A stretch of DNA of 64,000 nt from Aphanocapsa lilacina HA4352-LM1 (GTDB lineage: Bacteria > Cyanobacteriota > Cyanobacteriia > Gloeobacterales > Gloeobacteraceae): assembly GCA_019359725.1 (NCBI GenBank), contig JAHHGR010000006.1:1-64000 (forward strand). The letters run 5' to 3'. Of this stretch, positions 35,173 through 43,091 are shown piece by piece. Numbering within the stretch: the stretch's first letter is position 1; each line of letters opens with the position of its first letter. The notes beneath the pieces are model-generated. The model was not told where the DNA came from and searched no databases. It saw nothing but the letters and a program-made list of their open reading frames with translations. The position numbers and the translations under genes are program-made.

Positions 35173-35970
35173 ATGTCGCTTCTTGAACGGGGTCTGAGTG
35201 CCTTTCAGTTGCAGCAGTACACCGAAGCGCTCCATTACTTCCAGCAGGCGTTGCCGGGGGAGCGTTCGGCGAGCGAGCGCGAGCGGGTGCGCATGTGGAT
35301 TGCCCGCTGCAGCCTGGCGGTGGGTCGCGAGGAATTGCTGCTCACCCATTGCTCGCAATTGCTCAGTTCCACCGACGCCCAGGTCCGCGCCTTTGCCCGA
35401 GCGGGCCTAAAGCTCTACGGGCTGGCCCATCCCGGCCCGGTGGGCCGCATCGAGCCGCACCTGGGGGGCATACTCACCGCCGCCGGGCGCGTCTATCTCG
35501 ATCGCTTCTGGCAACTGGTGCCGGGCAGCCTGGTAGCCGGGGTGTGGGTGATCGCCCTCAGTTGTCTGGCCGTCGGTTGGGGTGCCCTGACGCTCGGGGT
35601 CAGCTTTCGGGGAATGGTCGATACGCCACTGCATGCTGCCCTGGCGGTCTGGGGGTGGCTGTTGGCCCTGGTACCGGCGGGAGCTTGCGCTCTGGTGGCC
35701 TTCGACCGGCTGCTGGCCATCCTGGTGCGCCAGCGCCACATCGTGCTGGGGGCGGCGGGGACTTGCGCAGAACCGGCCAAAGCTCCCAAAACCGCCGCCG
35801 TCTGGCGGTTGCGTCTGGGGTGCCTGGCGATCACGAGCGCTGCTGTGGCGATCCTCGTGCTGATTGCCCAGGCGCACTGGTGGGCGGCGGGAGTCGCAGC
35901 CCTCACCCTGCAGCCGTGGTTACTGAGTCTTTGGCTGGTGCTGGAGCTGGTTGTGAGCGCGGACGCCTAG
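35173..35970 (+). CDS. membrane protein with N-terminal TPR-like helices, function unknown
   Basis: A 265-residue protein. Residues 1-75 form a TPR-like helical pair (ERGLSAFQLQQYTEALHYFQQAL). From about residue 110 four hydrophobic segments follow (LVAGVWVIALSCLAVGWGAL; AALAVWGWLLALVPAGACAL; LGCLAITSAAVAILVLIAQA; LQPWLLSLWLVLELVV). I do not recognise the family; such small TPR-membrane proteins are common in cyanobacteria. ATG at 35173 is taken as the start because the TPR begins at once; an upstream GTG at 35116 is in frame. Divergent from the M16 pair. Confidence 0.65.
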   Translation: MSLLERGLSAFQLQQYTEALHYFQQALPGERSASERERVRMWIARCSLAVGREELLLTHCSQLLSSTDAQVRAFARAGLKLYGLAHPGPVGRIEPHLGGILTAAGRVYLDRFWQLVPGSLVAGVWVIALSCLAVGWGALTLGVSFRGMVDTPLHAALAVWGWLLALVPAGACALVAFDRLLAILVRQRHIVLGAAGTCAEPAKAPKTAAVWRLRLGCLAITSAAVAILVLIAQAHWWAAGVAALTLQPWLLSLWLVLELVVSADA

Positions 35971-36594
35971 AGTTTTGAATGTTTTTGCAAGAGCGTTTCG
36001 TTCCCGCGTTGAAGACATCCTGGCAATCTTTCGACAGCGATATCCTACCGAAAAGCCGGTCACAAAAGCATTGGTTTCATGCGTTCGGAGCAAGTTTTCA
36101 ACGGGTGCATCGCACTTATTTGACAAGTACAAATACTCAGCCACTTGTCGGCCTGCCTGAGCGACTCCCTCACTCATGAGCGAACAGAAGTTTAGTACAG
36201 GCATGGACAGTAGGGCAAAGCTTCGCGTTGAATCGGTACCGTTCGCTACTGAACTGATGGAGAACCGGGCACAGGCGCAAAGACGCTGTATGTTTGGCCT
36301 GTCAGTCCTCACAATTCTCCTTAGAATGCAATAGCCCTGGACTTTTCAGGTGGAATGTTGACAGGGTTTGCCCTGAGTGGCTGACAAATCGAAAGAATCA
36401 GTGGGACTGGCTCGCAGCCGGTGCTTAAGTTCTACCCCAGTTGAGGGCAGCGCACCTGGGAAGGTTTCAAGTCCAGGCGCACTTCACTCATGTTCAGTAT
36501 CGGCTGTCTCTACCCTACCGTCGTGCCGGACTGAAAACCGTTGTCCGCCAGGGTAGAGAGCCGACCGGCTGTTTTGATGCACCTGACACCTACT
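35971..36594. other. gene-free region with several inverted repeats
   Basis: 624 bp between the membrane protein and the HAD gene. Short ORFs exist (61 residues at 35975-36160; 52 residues at 36176-36334, beginning MSEQKFSTGMDSRAKLRVES), but none has a good Shine-Dalgarno or recognisable family. Codon usage is not like neighbours. Besides the compound hairpin at 36501-36563 there is CAGGG-TTTG-CCCTG around 36360-36376. It could be decayed DNA or hold a structured RNA. Confidence 0.45.
36501..36563. repeat. 63-nt compound inverted repeat, candidate structured RNA
   Basis: The arms TCTCTACCCT (36507-36516) and AGGGTAGAGA (36550-36559) are perfect 10-bp complements, extended by CGGC (36501-36504) and GCCG (36560-36563) across a 2-nt bulge. 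Inside the loop CGGAC (36527-36531) and GTCCG (36543-36547) form a second stem with an 11-nt loop. No T-run follows on either strand within a few bases. Function unknown. Confidence 0.45.
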
Positions 36595-37359
36595 CTAAGC
36601 GCTGTGCACCCGGCGCACCAGGGCAAGGTCGACGTATGCGGCGTCCCCTGCCTCGCCGTCTATCAGGTCAAACGGCTCGCCAGGTTCGCCGAAGCGATCG
36701 ACCACCAGCGCCGCCCCACCGAAGTCGTGGCTGCGGGTGTAGTCGTTGGTGGTGACGATTGTCGTCAGCTGCGCGTCCACAGCCGAGCGCAGACCATTTT
36801 CAGAATCTTCGAAGGCGACGCACTCGGCGGGGTCGAGGCCCATCTTTTCGAGCACGTAACAATAAATGTCCGGAGCTGGTTTTTTGGCAGGGACCACGTC
36901 CCCGGCGCCGATGCACTCGAACAGCACCGCCCCTTCCTCCCCGAGGGTGCTCGCCAGCAGGGCGGTGACGTTGTCCGGCGTGGTGGTCGTGGCGATGGCC
37001 AGGCGCAGCCCGGCCGCCTTCGCTTCTTTGAGCAGGCGTTCAACCCCTGAGCGCAGCGGGATGCCGCCTTCGGTGAGCATGCGCACGTAATGGCGGGTCT
37101 TGGCGGCGTGCAGCCCGGCTACAAATTCCGTCAGGTCCGGGGGAGCTTCAAATCCAGGGTGGTAGCGCTCCAGAAAGTGGCGGATGCGCTCTTTGCCGCC
37201 GGTGACGGCGAGCAGTTCGCCGTACAGCTCTACCGACCAGTTCCAGTCGAGTCCGGCATCGGCAAAGGCGCGGTTGAAGGCGACGCGGTGGCCATCGCGC
37301 TCGGTATCGGCCAGGGTGCCGTCGACATCGAACAGTAGGGCACGCAGTTTTTCGCTCAT
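36595..37359 (-). CDS. HAD-superfamily phosphatase, CbbY-like
   Basis: A 254-residue haloacid dehalogenase-type hydrolase. Motif I is LLFDVDGTLADTE with nucleophile Asp11 and acid/base Asp13; the helical cap follows (YGELLAVTGGKERIRHFL); motif II is ATTTTPDNV; motif III Lys is in PAKKPAPDIY; motif IV is CVAFEDSENGLRSA. The cap sequence AVTGGKERI resembles CbbY, which removes the inhibitor xylulose-1,5-bisphosphate in the Calvin cycle of phototrophs. Substrate is inferred from this similarity only. Confidence 0.88.
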   Translation of the reverse strand: MSEKLRALLFDVDGTLADTERDGHRVAFNRAFADAGLDWNWSVELYGELLAVTGGKERIRHFLERYHPGFEAPPDLTEFVAGLHAAKTRHYVRMLTEGGIPLRSGVERLLKEAKAAGLRLAIATTTTPDNVTALLASTLGEEGAVLFECIGAGDVVPAKKPAPDIYCYVLEKMGLDPAECVAFEDSENGLRSAVDAQLTTIVTTNDYTRSHDFGGAALVVDRFGEPGEPFDLIDGEAGDAAYVDLALVRRVHSA

Positions 37360-37477
37360 CGGTCTTCTCGTAAGGCGGGTTGCTGTTCTTCAGTGTCCTA
37401 CGGCTTTACGCAAGGCGGCCTTGTCCCTGACGGAAGTTACAATGGTGGCGAGGGCGAACGCCCACTGGAGGCCTTTG

Positions 37478-37741
37478 ATGAACCCCAAGGTTGAAATTTA
37501 TACCTGGCAATTCTGTCCGTTCTGCATTCGTGCGAAGGCTCTGCTCAAGAAAAAAAGTGTAGCCTTTACCGAATATGCCATCGACGGCGACGAGGCGGCG
37601 CGCTCTGTGATGGCCGAGCGCGCCGACGGCGGGCGCAGCGTGCCGCAGATATTTATCGACGGCAAGCACATCGGCGGTTGCGACGATCTATACGCACTCG
37701 ATCGCTCCGGCCAGCTCGATCCGCTGCTTGTCGCTTCATGA
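37478..37741 (+). CDS. grxC: glutaredoxin (GrxC type)
   Basis: An 87-residue dithiol glutaredoxin with active site Cys13-Pro-Phe-Cys16 (YTWQFCPFCIRAKALL) and the glutathione-binding RSVPQIFIDGKHIGGCDDL with the cis-proline. It reduces protein and mixed disulfides with glutathione. ATG at 37478 is chosen because GGAGG stands 9 nt upstream and length fits; longer in-frame sequence is not family-like. The stop overlaps the gshB start (ATGA), a functional pair for glutathione metabolism that is common in cyanobacteria. Confidence 0.95.
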   Translation: MNPKVEIYTWQFCPFCIRAKALLKKKSVAFTEYAIDGDEAARSVMAERADGGRSVPQIFIDGKHIGGCDDLYALDRSGQLDPLLVAS

Positions 37742-38712
37742 AGATTCTTTTTATCGTCGATCCGCTCGAGACCCTCAAACCCGGTCACGACACTTCAGTT
37801 GCCCTGATGCAGGCCGCCGCGCGCCGCGGCCACAGCGTTTGGGCGGCGGAGGTGGGCGATTTGCAGGTTCACCACCACCGCGCCGCCGCCCAGGTGCGCA
37901 CCCTGGCGATCCACCCCGGCCGCACGCCGTTCTATACGGTCGAAGCTGTCGGCTTCTACCCCCTGAGCGAAGCCGACGTCATCTGGATGCGCAAAGATCC
38001 GCCGGTCACCTCCACCTATCTCTGGGCCACGCAGATTCTCGATCTGGTCAACGCCGGCCGCGGCGACGGGCGCACAACTTTTGTGCTCAACCGGCCCTCG
38101 GGATTGCGCAACGACAACGAAAAGCTCTACGCCCTACACTTTCCCGACTTGGTCCCCGAGACGCGGGTTTGCACCCACCGCCAGGACATCCTCGATTTTG
38201 TCGATATCCACAGCCGGGCGGTGATCAAGCCTCTAGACGGCAAGGGCGGCGAAGGAATTTTTCTGCTCGCGCGCGCGGATCGCAACCTCAACGCGATCAT
38301 CGAGGCGAGCACCGCCTACGGCACCCGCCCTGTCATGGTGCAGCGCTACCTCGAAGAATCGCGCCAGGGCGACAAGCGCATCGTGCTTTTAGCTGGTGAA
38401 CCGATCGGTGCTCTGTTGCGCGTGCCGCGCGAGGACGACGTGCGCGGCAACATGGCCGCCGGCGGCCGGGTGGTTAAAACTATCCTCAACGAGCGCGACC
38501 GCGAAATCTGCCGGGCGGTTGGACCGCGGCTGGTGGCCGACGGCCACTACTTTGTCGGCATCGATGTGATCGGTACTTACCTCACCGAGATCAATGTCAC
38601 CAGCCCAACCGGAATCTGCGAAATCGATGTGCTGGATGGTGTAGTGTTGGAGGATAAAGTCGTCGACTGGCTGGTCGAATATACGCGCCCCGCACTCGCA
38701 AGGAACCTCTAA
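37738..38712 (+). CDS. gshB: glutathione synthetase
   Basis: A 324-residue ATP-grasp enzyme joining gamma-glutamylcysteine and glycine. Family landmarks: MKILFIVDPLETLKPGHDTS at the N-terminus, MRKDPPVTSTYLWATQIL, VIKPLDGKGGEGIFLL (ATP-binding loop), EESRQGDKRIVLLAGEPIGALLRVP and the C-terminal INVTSPTGICEID. Its ATG overlaps the grxC stop, so the two are translated together. Confidence 0.97.
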   Translation: MKILFIVDPLETLKPGHDTSVALMQAAARRGHSVWAAEVGDLQVHHHRAAAQVRTLAIHPGRTPFYTVEAVGFYPLSEADVIWMRKDPPVTSTYLWATQILDLVNAGRGDGRTTFVLNRPSGLRNDNEKLYALHFPDLVPETRVCTHRQDILDFVDIHSRAVIKPLDGKGGEGIFLLARADRNLNAIIEASTAYGTRPVMVQRYLEESRQGDKRIVLLAGEPIGALLRVPREDDVRGNMAAGGRVVKTILNERDREICRAVGPRLVADGHYFVGIDVIGTYLTEINVTSPTGICEIDVLDGVVLEDKVVDWLVEYTRPALARNL

Positions 38713-38731
38713 ATTGTTGCAAGCCACGGCA

Positions 38732-38749
38732 TACAAACCTTTGTACAAT
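38732..38749. promoter_or_regulatory. dyad overlapping a TACAAT box upstream of the gene at 38772
   Basis: TACAAA-CC-TTTGTA (38732-38745) is a perfect inverted repeat and runs into TACAAT (38744-38749), a good -10 hexamer 23 bp before the ATG. This looks like a promoter with an overlapping operator (inference). A TTGCAA at 38717-38722 is the best -35 match but the spacing of 21 bp is long. Confidence 0.45.
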
Positions 38750-38771
38750 TGTCGGCCTTAGGGAGGTCCGT

Positions 38772-39083
38772 ATGTTGCATCGCAAGATTTACCAGCTCTC
38801 CCGCGAAGGGACAGAAGTCTGGATTTACCTGCGCGATCAAGGGCGTTGGTTGGAGCGAACGCGGATCATCGAGGTCGAAGGGGATCTCGTCACCGTCCGC
38901 TACGAAACCGAAGACGACGACGAAATCTGCGCTTGGGAAGAGATGGTTCGCCTGGAAAGCATCGGCTCGGTCACCCGCCGCCTCTCCTCGGTTCCCCGGG
39001 GCCGCACCAGCGCCAGCGACCTGCTCATCTCCGACGACTGTCCCGAGGCCGAGCGCATCCAGGACCACCGCATCTCCGATTGA
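38772..39083 (+). CDS. small conserved-type cyanobacterial protein, function unknown
   Basis: A 103-residue soluble, acidic protein beginning MLHRKIYQLSREGTEVWIYL. The region RDQGRWLERTRIIEVEGDLVTVRYETEDDDEICAWEEMVRLESIGSV (read as short strands) suggests a small beta-barrel; the tail is polar. GGGAGG lies 6-7 nt before the ATG and a strong terminator follows, so it is a well-defined single gene. I believe similar proteins occur in many cyanobacteria but cannot name a function. Confidence 0.8.
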   Translation: MLHRKIYQLSREGTEVWIYLRDQGRWLERTRIIEVEGDLVTVRYETEDDDEICAWEEMVRLESIGSVTRRLSSVPRGRTSASDLLISDDCPEAERIQDHRISD

Positions 39084-39106
39084 GGCTTCGCCCTTCGCAA
39101 ACGCCC

Positions 39107-39134
39107 AGCCCCGCACCCCGGTGTGGGGCTTTTT
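39107..39134 (+). terminator. Rho-independent terminator
   Basis: AGCCCCGCAC, loop CCCG, GTGTGGGGCT, then TTTT. Ten pairs with one G-T wobble, 24 nt after the stop at 39083. Confidence 0.92.
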
Positions 39135-39288
39135 GCTGGCCCGTCCCCATTTTGTGAAAGGAAGATGAAATGAATGCGGATCCGCGTGATAAGATTTTCC
39201 CTAGAGTTGTTCATTTTTCTTGACAAAAATTCGCTGCCCGGGTCTAGGTGACGGCGGGTTTTTAGATTCAAACAGGCAGGGGGAGTGT

Positions 39289-41523
39289 ATGTCCGGGCTA
39301 CGGGTGGGCGGACTGGTTTTGGGTTGCGCATTTTCAGTTTTGATTGCGGCGGCGGCGGCCGAACCTCTGCCTCCTGTCTCCACGCGGGCGGGCGACCTTG
39401 CCCCGGCTGAATGGAACCGCATTGCCCAGGCGGCCGGGCCACCGGTTGCTCCATCGCAACCGGTGGCCCAGCAGGCAAGCGAGACAGAAGCGGACCCCAA
39501 GGATGAACCCATCGATCTCGACGAGGTGACCGTCACCGGCACCGGTCGAGCCCAGCGGCAGAGCGAGACGACGACGCCGATTTATATCATCGACCAAAAA
39601 GAAATCGAGCAAAAAGGCTCGCGCACCTTGGGAGATGCGATCCGCAACGTGCCGGGGGTGACCACGAATATCTTCGGCGCCGGCTCGGATGTCCACAACG
39701 GCTACTTTATCCGCGGCGTGCCCACCACCAGCACGGCCATCCTCATCGACGGCCGTCCGATCACCAACCTCAACCAGGAACACTACGACCCGAGCGAGAT
39801 TCCTATCAACAACGTCGAGCGCATCGAGGTGATGCCCTCCGGCGGCACGACCCTCTACGGCAGCACGGCCCTGGGGGGCGTCATCAACGTGATCACCCGC
39901 AAGCCCACCCGGCCCCTCGAAGGGCAGTTGTCCGTGGAATTCGGCTCCTACGGCTATAGCAAGTACGGCGCTTACTACCAGGGCAAGAGCGGACCGGTTA
40001 CTTATAATTTCAACTACGAAAATTTCAACACCCTCAACAACTTCTTCTACCGGGTGGAGCGGCCGGTGGGGATGCTGACGGGCACCCGGCCCAACGGCGA
40101 TTTCAACGCGCGCTCCTACAACCTCGATGTCGGCTACGAAATCGACGCGCGCAACACGATCACGCTCAACACCTACTTGCGCAATTTCGCCAAGGGCATC
40201 TCGCCGTTTTCGATCGTCGATACCCGCCAGAACGTCTTTAACGGCCGGAGCGCCGAGCAACTCGGGCTCAACGACGATCACCAATCGCGATTGCTCACCG
40301 ACACCTGGGGTATCGGCCTCACCTGGGACAGCAAACTGGGTCAGGGCAACGATTCGAAGCTGCAATTTCGCGTCTCGGTGGACCGGGCGCTCAACCGCGA
40401 ACTCGACCGCATCGGCGACGATTTCAGCACCGAGATTTATCTATTGGGACTGCGCGGCAGCCACGCCTGGCAGATTTCTCCCGGCTGGGGCATCACCTAC
40501 GGCTTTGACTACCTGCGCGAAATTGGCCGCTCGGGGGTGACGTCGCTGGTCACAGGGGCAAGCACCACCGATTACGACACCAGCCTCGACCGGCCAGCGC
40601 TGTTTTTTCTCAACGACTTCAAATTGGCAAGCAACGTCACCCTGACTGCCGGGGCTAGATACAGCATCACCAGCCAGTTCGGCAATTCTTTTGATCCAAA
40701 TATCGGCATTCGCTGGCAGGTCGCTCCTAACTTTGCCCTGCGCGCCAATTTCAACCAGGGCTTCAAAGCTCCCAACTTTCATGACCTGTTCGGCAAAACC
40801 GTCCACAAGGGTAACCCGAACCTGTTGCCTGAACGCGGTTCATTTTTTGACGCCGGTATCGATTGGCAACCGACCCCCACCACGAGCCTGCGCTTCACGA
40901 CGTTTATCGCCAACATCAGCAACTTGATGTCGCTCAACCTGGCGGATCCGCGCTTCGCGGATTTTGCCTATTTCCAGTCGCTGGGCTACGTCTTCAACGA
41001 CCGGGTGCGGGTCAATTATCCGTCGGTTTACAACACCGGCTTCGAGATGGGCTTCAACTGGCGGATGGCCCCGAGTTGGGAATTCTTTTTGACCAATACC
41101 TACACCGATTCGCGGGTGGTCGAAGGTTTGCGGCCTGAGATCAATCAGACCCAACAGGCGCTGGTGCCCTTTTTGATGGGCCGTGCCGGATTCAGCTACG
41201 AAGATCCGAACGGCTTTCGCGCGGCGGTCTTTGCCAACGTCGTGGGCGGTCGCTCGGTAGACACCTACCACGTCGGGCCGGGGGACGCCGAGGTATTCGA
41301 CCCCGCCGGCAATCCGATATTTATCTCCCACATCGCCAAATTGCCGCCCGGCTCGCTGCTGCCCGGTTATACGACTGTGGATCTGTCGCTTCGGGTACCT
41401 GTGGCCCAGGCCATCGTCTTTAATGCCTACATCGATAATCTGCTCAATACCTATTACGAGCGCTCCTACGGCGGTCCCGCCCCCGGCACCAATTTCCGGG
41501 TGGGCTTGAAGACGACTTTTTGA
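39289..41523 (+). CDS. TonB-dependent outer-membrane receptor
   Basis: A 744-residue receptor. The signal peptide covers about residues 1-25. A TonB-box-like EVTVTG follows an acidic linker (DEPIDLDEVTVTGTGRAQ). The plug domain shows DAIRNVPGV, IRGVPTTSTAILIDG and VERIEVMPSGGTTLYGSTALGGVINVITR. The barrel ends with a terminal aromatic (TF) after GTNFRVGLK. It probably imports an iron chelate or cobalamin with TonB energy; no AMIN domain is seen. ATG at 39289 follows GGGGGAG. A TTGACA box at 39220 with a weak partner TCTAGG 17 bp on may be the promoter. Ligand unknown. Confidence 0.92.
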   Translation: MSGLRVGGLVLGCAFSVLIAAAAAEPLPPVSTRAGDLAPAEWNRIAQAAGPPVAPSQPVAQQASETEADPKDEPIDLDEVTVTGTGRAQRQSETTTPIYIIDQKEIEQKGSRTLGDAIRNVPGVTTNIFGAGSDVHNGYFIRGVPTTSTAILIDGRPITNLNQEHYDPSEIPINNVERIEVMPSGGTTLYGSTALGGVINVITRKPTRPLEGQLSVEFGSYGYSKYGAYYQGKSGPVTYNFNYENFNTLNNFFYRVERPVGMLTGTRPNGDFNARSYNLDVGYEIDARNTITLNTYLRNFAKGISPFSIVDTRQNVFNGRSAEQLGLNDDHQSRLLTDTWGIGLTWDSKLGQGNDSKLQFRVSVDRALNRELDRIGDDFSTEIYLLGLRGSHAWQISPGWGITYGFDYLREIGRSGVTSLVTGASTTDYDTSLDRPALFFLNDFKLASNVTLTAGARYSITSQFGNSFDPNIGIRWQVAPNFALRANFNQGFKAPNFHDLFGKTVHKGNPNLLPERGSFFDAGIDWQPTPTTSLRFTTFIANISNLMSLNLADPRFADFAYFQSLGYVFNDRVRVNYPSVYNTGFEMGFNWRMAPSWEFFLTNTYTDSRVVEGLRPEINQTQQALVPFLMGRAGFSYEDPNGFRAAVFANVVGGRSVDTYHVGPGDAEVFDPAGNPIFISHIAKLPPGSLLPGYTTVDLSLRVPVAQAIVFNAYIDNLLNTYYERSYGGPAPGTNFRVGLKTTF

Positions 41524-41670
41524 TCGAATCCGGGTGAAGCGGCAAGGGTTGAAGCGGACACGGTCTTTTTGGCCGCTCTTTGGCTGGGGCTTTGCTTTTG
41601 CTATGCACGACAGTCTGTGGGGCGAGAGGCGGAACCCCCTTCGCGCTTCCCCTCTCGCGCTCTCCAGCCT

Positions 41671-41709
41671 CCCCGCCTCGCGGGGCGTGCCACCCCCCGA
41701 CACCCCCCC
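41671..41709. repeat. short C-run / G-run element after the receptor gene
   Basis: CCCCGC-CTC-GCGGGG hairpin (41671-41685), then runs of six and seven C (41693-41698, 41703-41709). The minus strand therefore has closely spaced G-runs able in principle to form a quadruplex. It lies between the convergent receptor and tldE genes and may act at transcript ends. Confidence 0.4.
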
Positions 41710-41756
41710 GGACTCGAGGGGGCGGTGGGTGGAATGGGCTTATTCCGACACCTCCC

Positions 41757-43091
41757 CTAAATACTGTCCGTGATGCTGGTGAACCGAAAAGCACCTGAGC
41801 GCACGGCGGGAACTACCATCGGGCCGTAGCGTTCGGCGGCGCCCACCGCGTCGATGTCGCGCAGCAGGTGGGGCAGGCTCTGGTTGAAGCGCAGGTTGCG
41901 GATCGGGTAGGCGATCTGGCCGTCTTCGATCCAGAAGGTGCCGTCGCGGGTCATGCCGGTGACGGTCAGCTCGCGGGGATTGATGGCCCGCACGTACCAG
42001 GCGCGGTGCACCAGTACCCCCCGCTCGGTGCGGGAGACCAGATCCATCGGGCTCGCCCCGGAGCCGACCATCGTCAGGGGGAAAAAGGTGCCCGTGGGGG
42101 CACAGCCTTTGCGGGCGGCCCAGTAGCGGCTATGGTGCAACAGCTTGGGCACACCCTCCCGGATCAGGGTGAGGGGCCGGTTGGGCTGGCCGTCGGGCAA
42201 GAAGGGGGCGCTTTGCAACAGCGGATGGGCCGGATTGCGCTCCAGGTGGACTAGGGGGCTGAACATGGCCTCGCCCAGGCGGGTACCGCCGTCGGGGCGG
42301 GACATAAACGAGCGGCCTTCGTCCGCCGCGCGTGCGTCTAGATTCCAGCCCACCCAGGCAAGCAGTTCGCCGAAGGCGGCGGGGTGCAAGATGACCGGGT
42401 AAAAGCCGGGTTCGACAGCCCGCGGCGACCGGGCGCGGTGGGCGCGGCGGACCACCGCTTCCGCCATTGCGACACAGTCGAGGGCACCAAGCTTCCAGGC
42501 GGTCTGTTCCCCCCAACTCGAGCCGTCGCCGGTGCGGGCGGTACAGCTGAAACTGGCGGTGGTCGAACGGCCGGCGGCCCGCAGCCCCCGGGAGTTGCCC
42601 ACCGCCCGCAGGCGGCTTTCGGCAGCAAGCGTACCGGCTGCCTCGCCGCCCGCCGCCGCCGCTATCCGGCACACCCGCTGGACGATTTCGCCTCGCTCCA
42701 GCGGCGAGCAGCGGGCGGTCCTTTCGTCGAAGGCCGCCTGAGGAGCGTCATACATCTGCGGCTCCAAAAGCGGCATCCACTCGGGATCTTCCGGGGCGAT
42801 GCGCGCCAGGGTCTCCGAACTGCGCAAAGCCGCCTCGATCGATTCGGGATTGCCCACCGTCGCGGTAGCCGTGGCGCCGCGCGAGCCGAAAAAACTGGTG
42901 ATGGCGATCGAAGCGCGCTCCTGATTGACGTTCTGAATCATCTGATTGCCAGAAAAGCGGCTCAAGGCTTGCGCTGCACCGTCGAGGGAAACGAACACAC
43001 CTTCAGCTGCGGATCCGGCAATCACTTGGTCGATGATCTCCAGAGCCTGGGTCTTTGAGGCAATCTCGGCGGGCAGAGCGTCCAGAGTCAT
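41757..43091 (-). CDS. TldE/PmbA-like metallopeptidase partner subunit
   Basis: A 444-residue protein of the TldD/PmbA family, lacking the HExxxH zinc site, so it corresponds to the non-catalytic TldE (PmbA) subunit of the TldD/TldE heterodimer. Family features: early helix-turn ALEIIDQVIAGS, SFFGSRGATATATVGN, the central EPGFYPVILHPAAFGELLAW and GEAMFSPLVHLERNP, and C-terminal RDGTFWIEDGQIAYPIRNLRFNQSLPHLLRDID. Its ATG overlaps the stop of the preceding P450 gene (ATGA). Operon order is tldD-P450-P450-tldE. TldD/E degrade unfolded peptides and mature modified peptides such as microcin B17. Confidence 0.88.
   Translation of the reverse strand: MTLDALPAEIASKTQALEIIDQVIAGSAAEGVFVSLDGAAQALSRFSGNQMIQNVNQERASIAITSFFGSRGATATATVGNPESIEAALRSSETLARIAPEDPEWMPLLEPQMYDAPQAAFDERTARCSPLERGEIVQRVCRIAAAAGGEAAGTLAAESRLRAVGNSRGLRAAGRSTTASFSCTARTGDGSSWGEQTAWKLGALDCVAMAEAVVRRAHRARSPRAVEPGFYPVILHPAAFGELLAWVGWNLDARAADEGRSFMSRPDGGTRLGEAMFSPLVHLERNPAHPLLQSAPFLPDGQPNRPLTLIREGVPKLLHHSRYWAARKGCAPTGTFFPLTMVGSGASPMDLVSRTERGVLVHRAWYVRAINPRELTVTGMTRDGTFWIEDGQIAYPIRNLRFNQSLPHLLRDIDAVGAAERYGPMVVPAVRSGAFRFTSITDSI

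Noticed and set aside
35975-36334. Two short ORFs (61 and 52 codons) in the gap before the HAD gene
   Set aside because: No Shine-Dalgarno, no recognisable family and unlike codon usage; kept only as part of the gene-free region.
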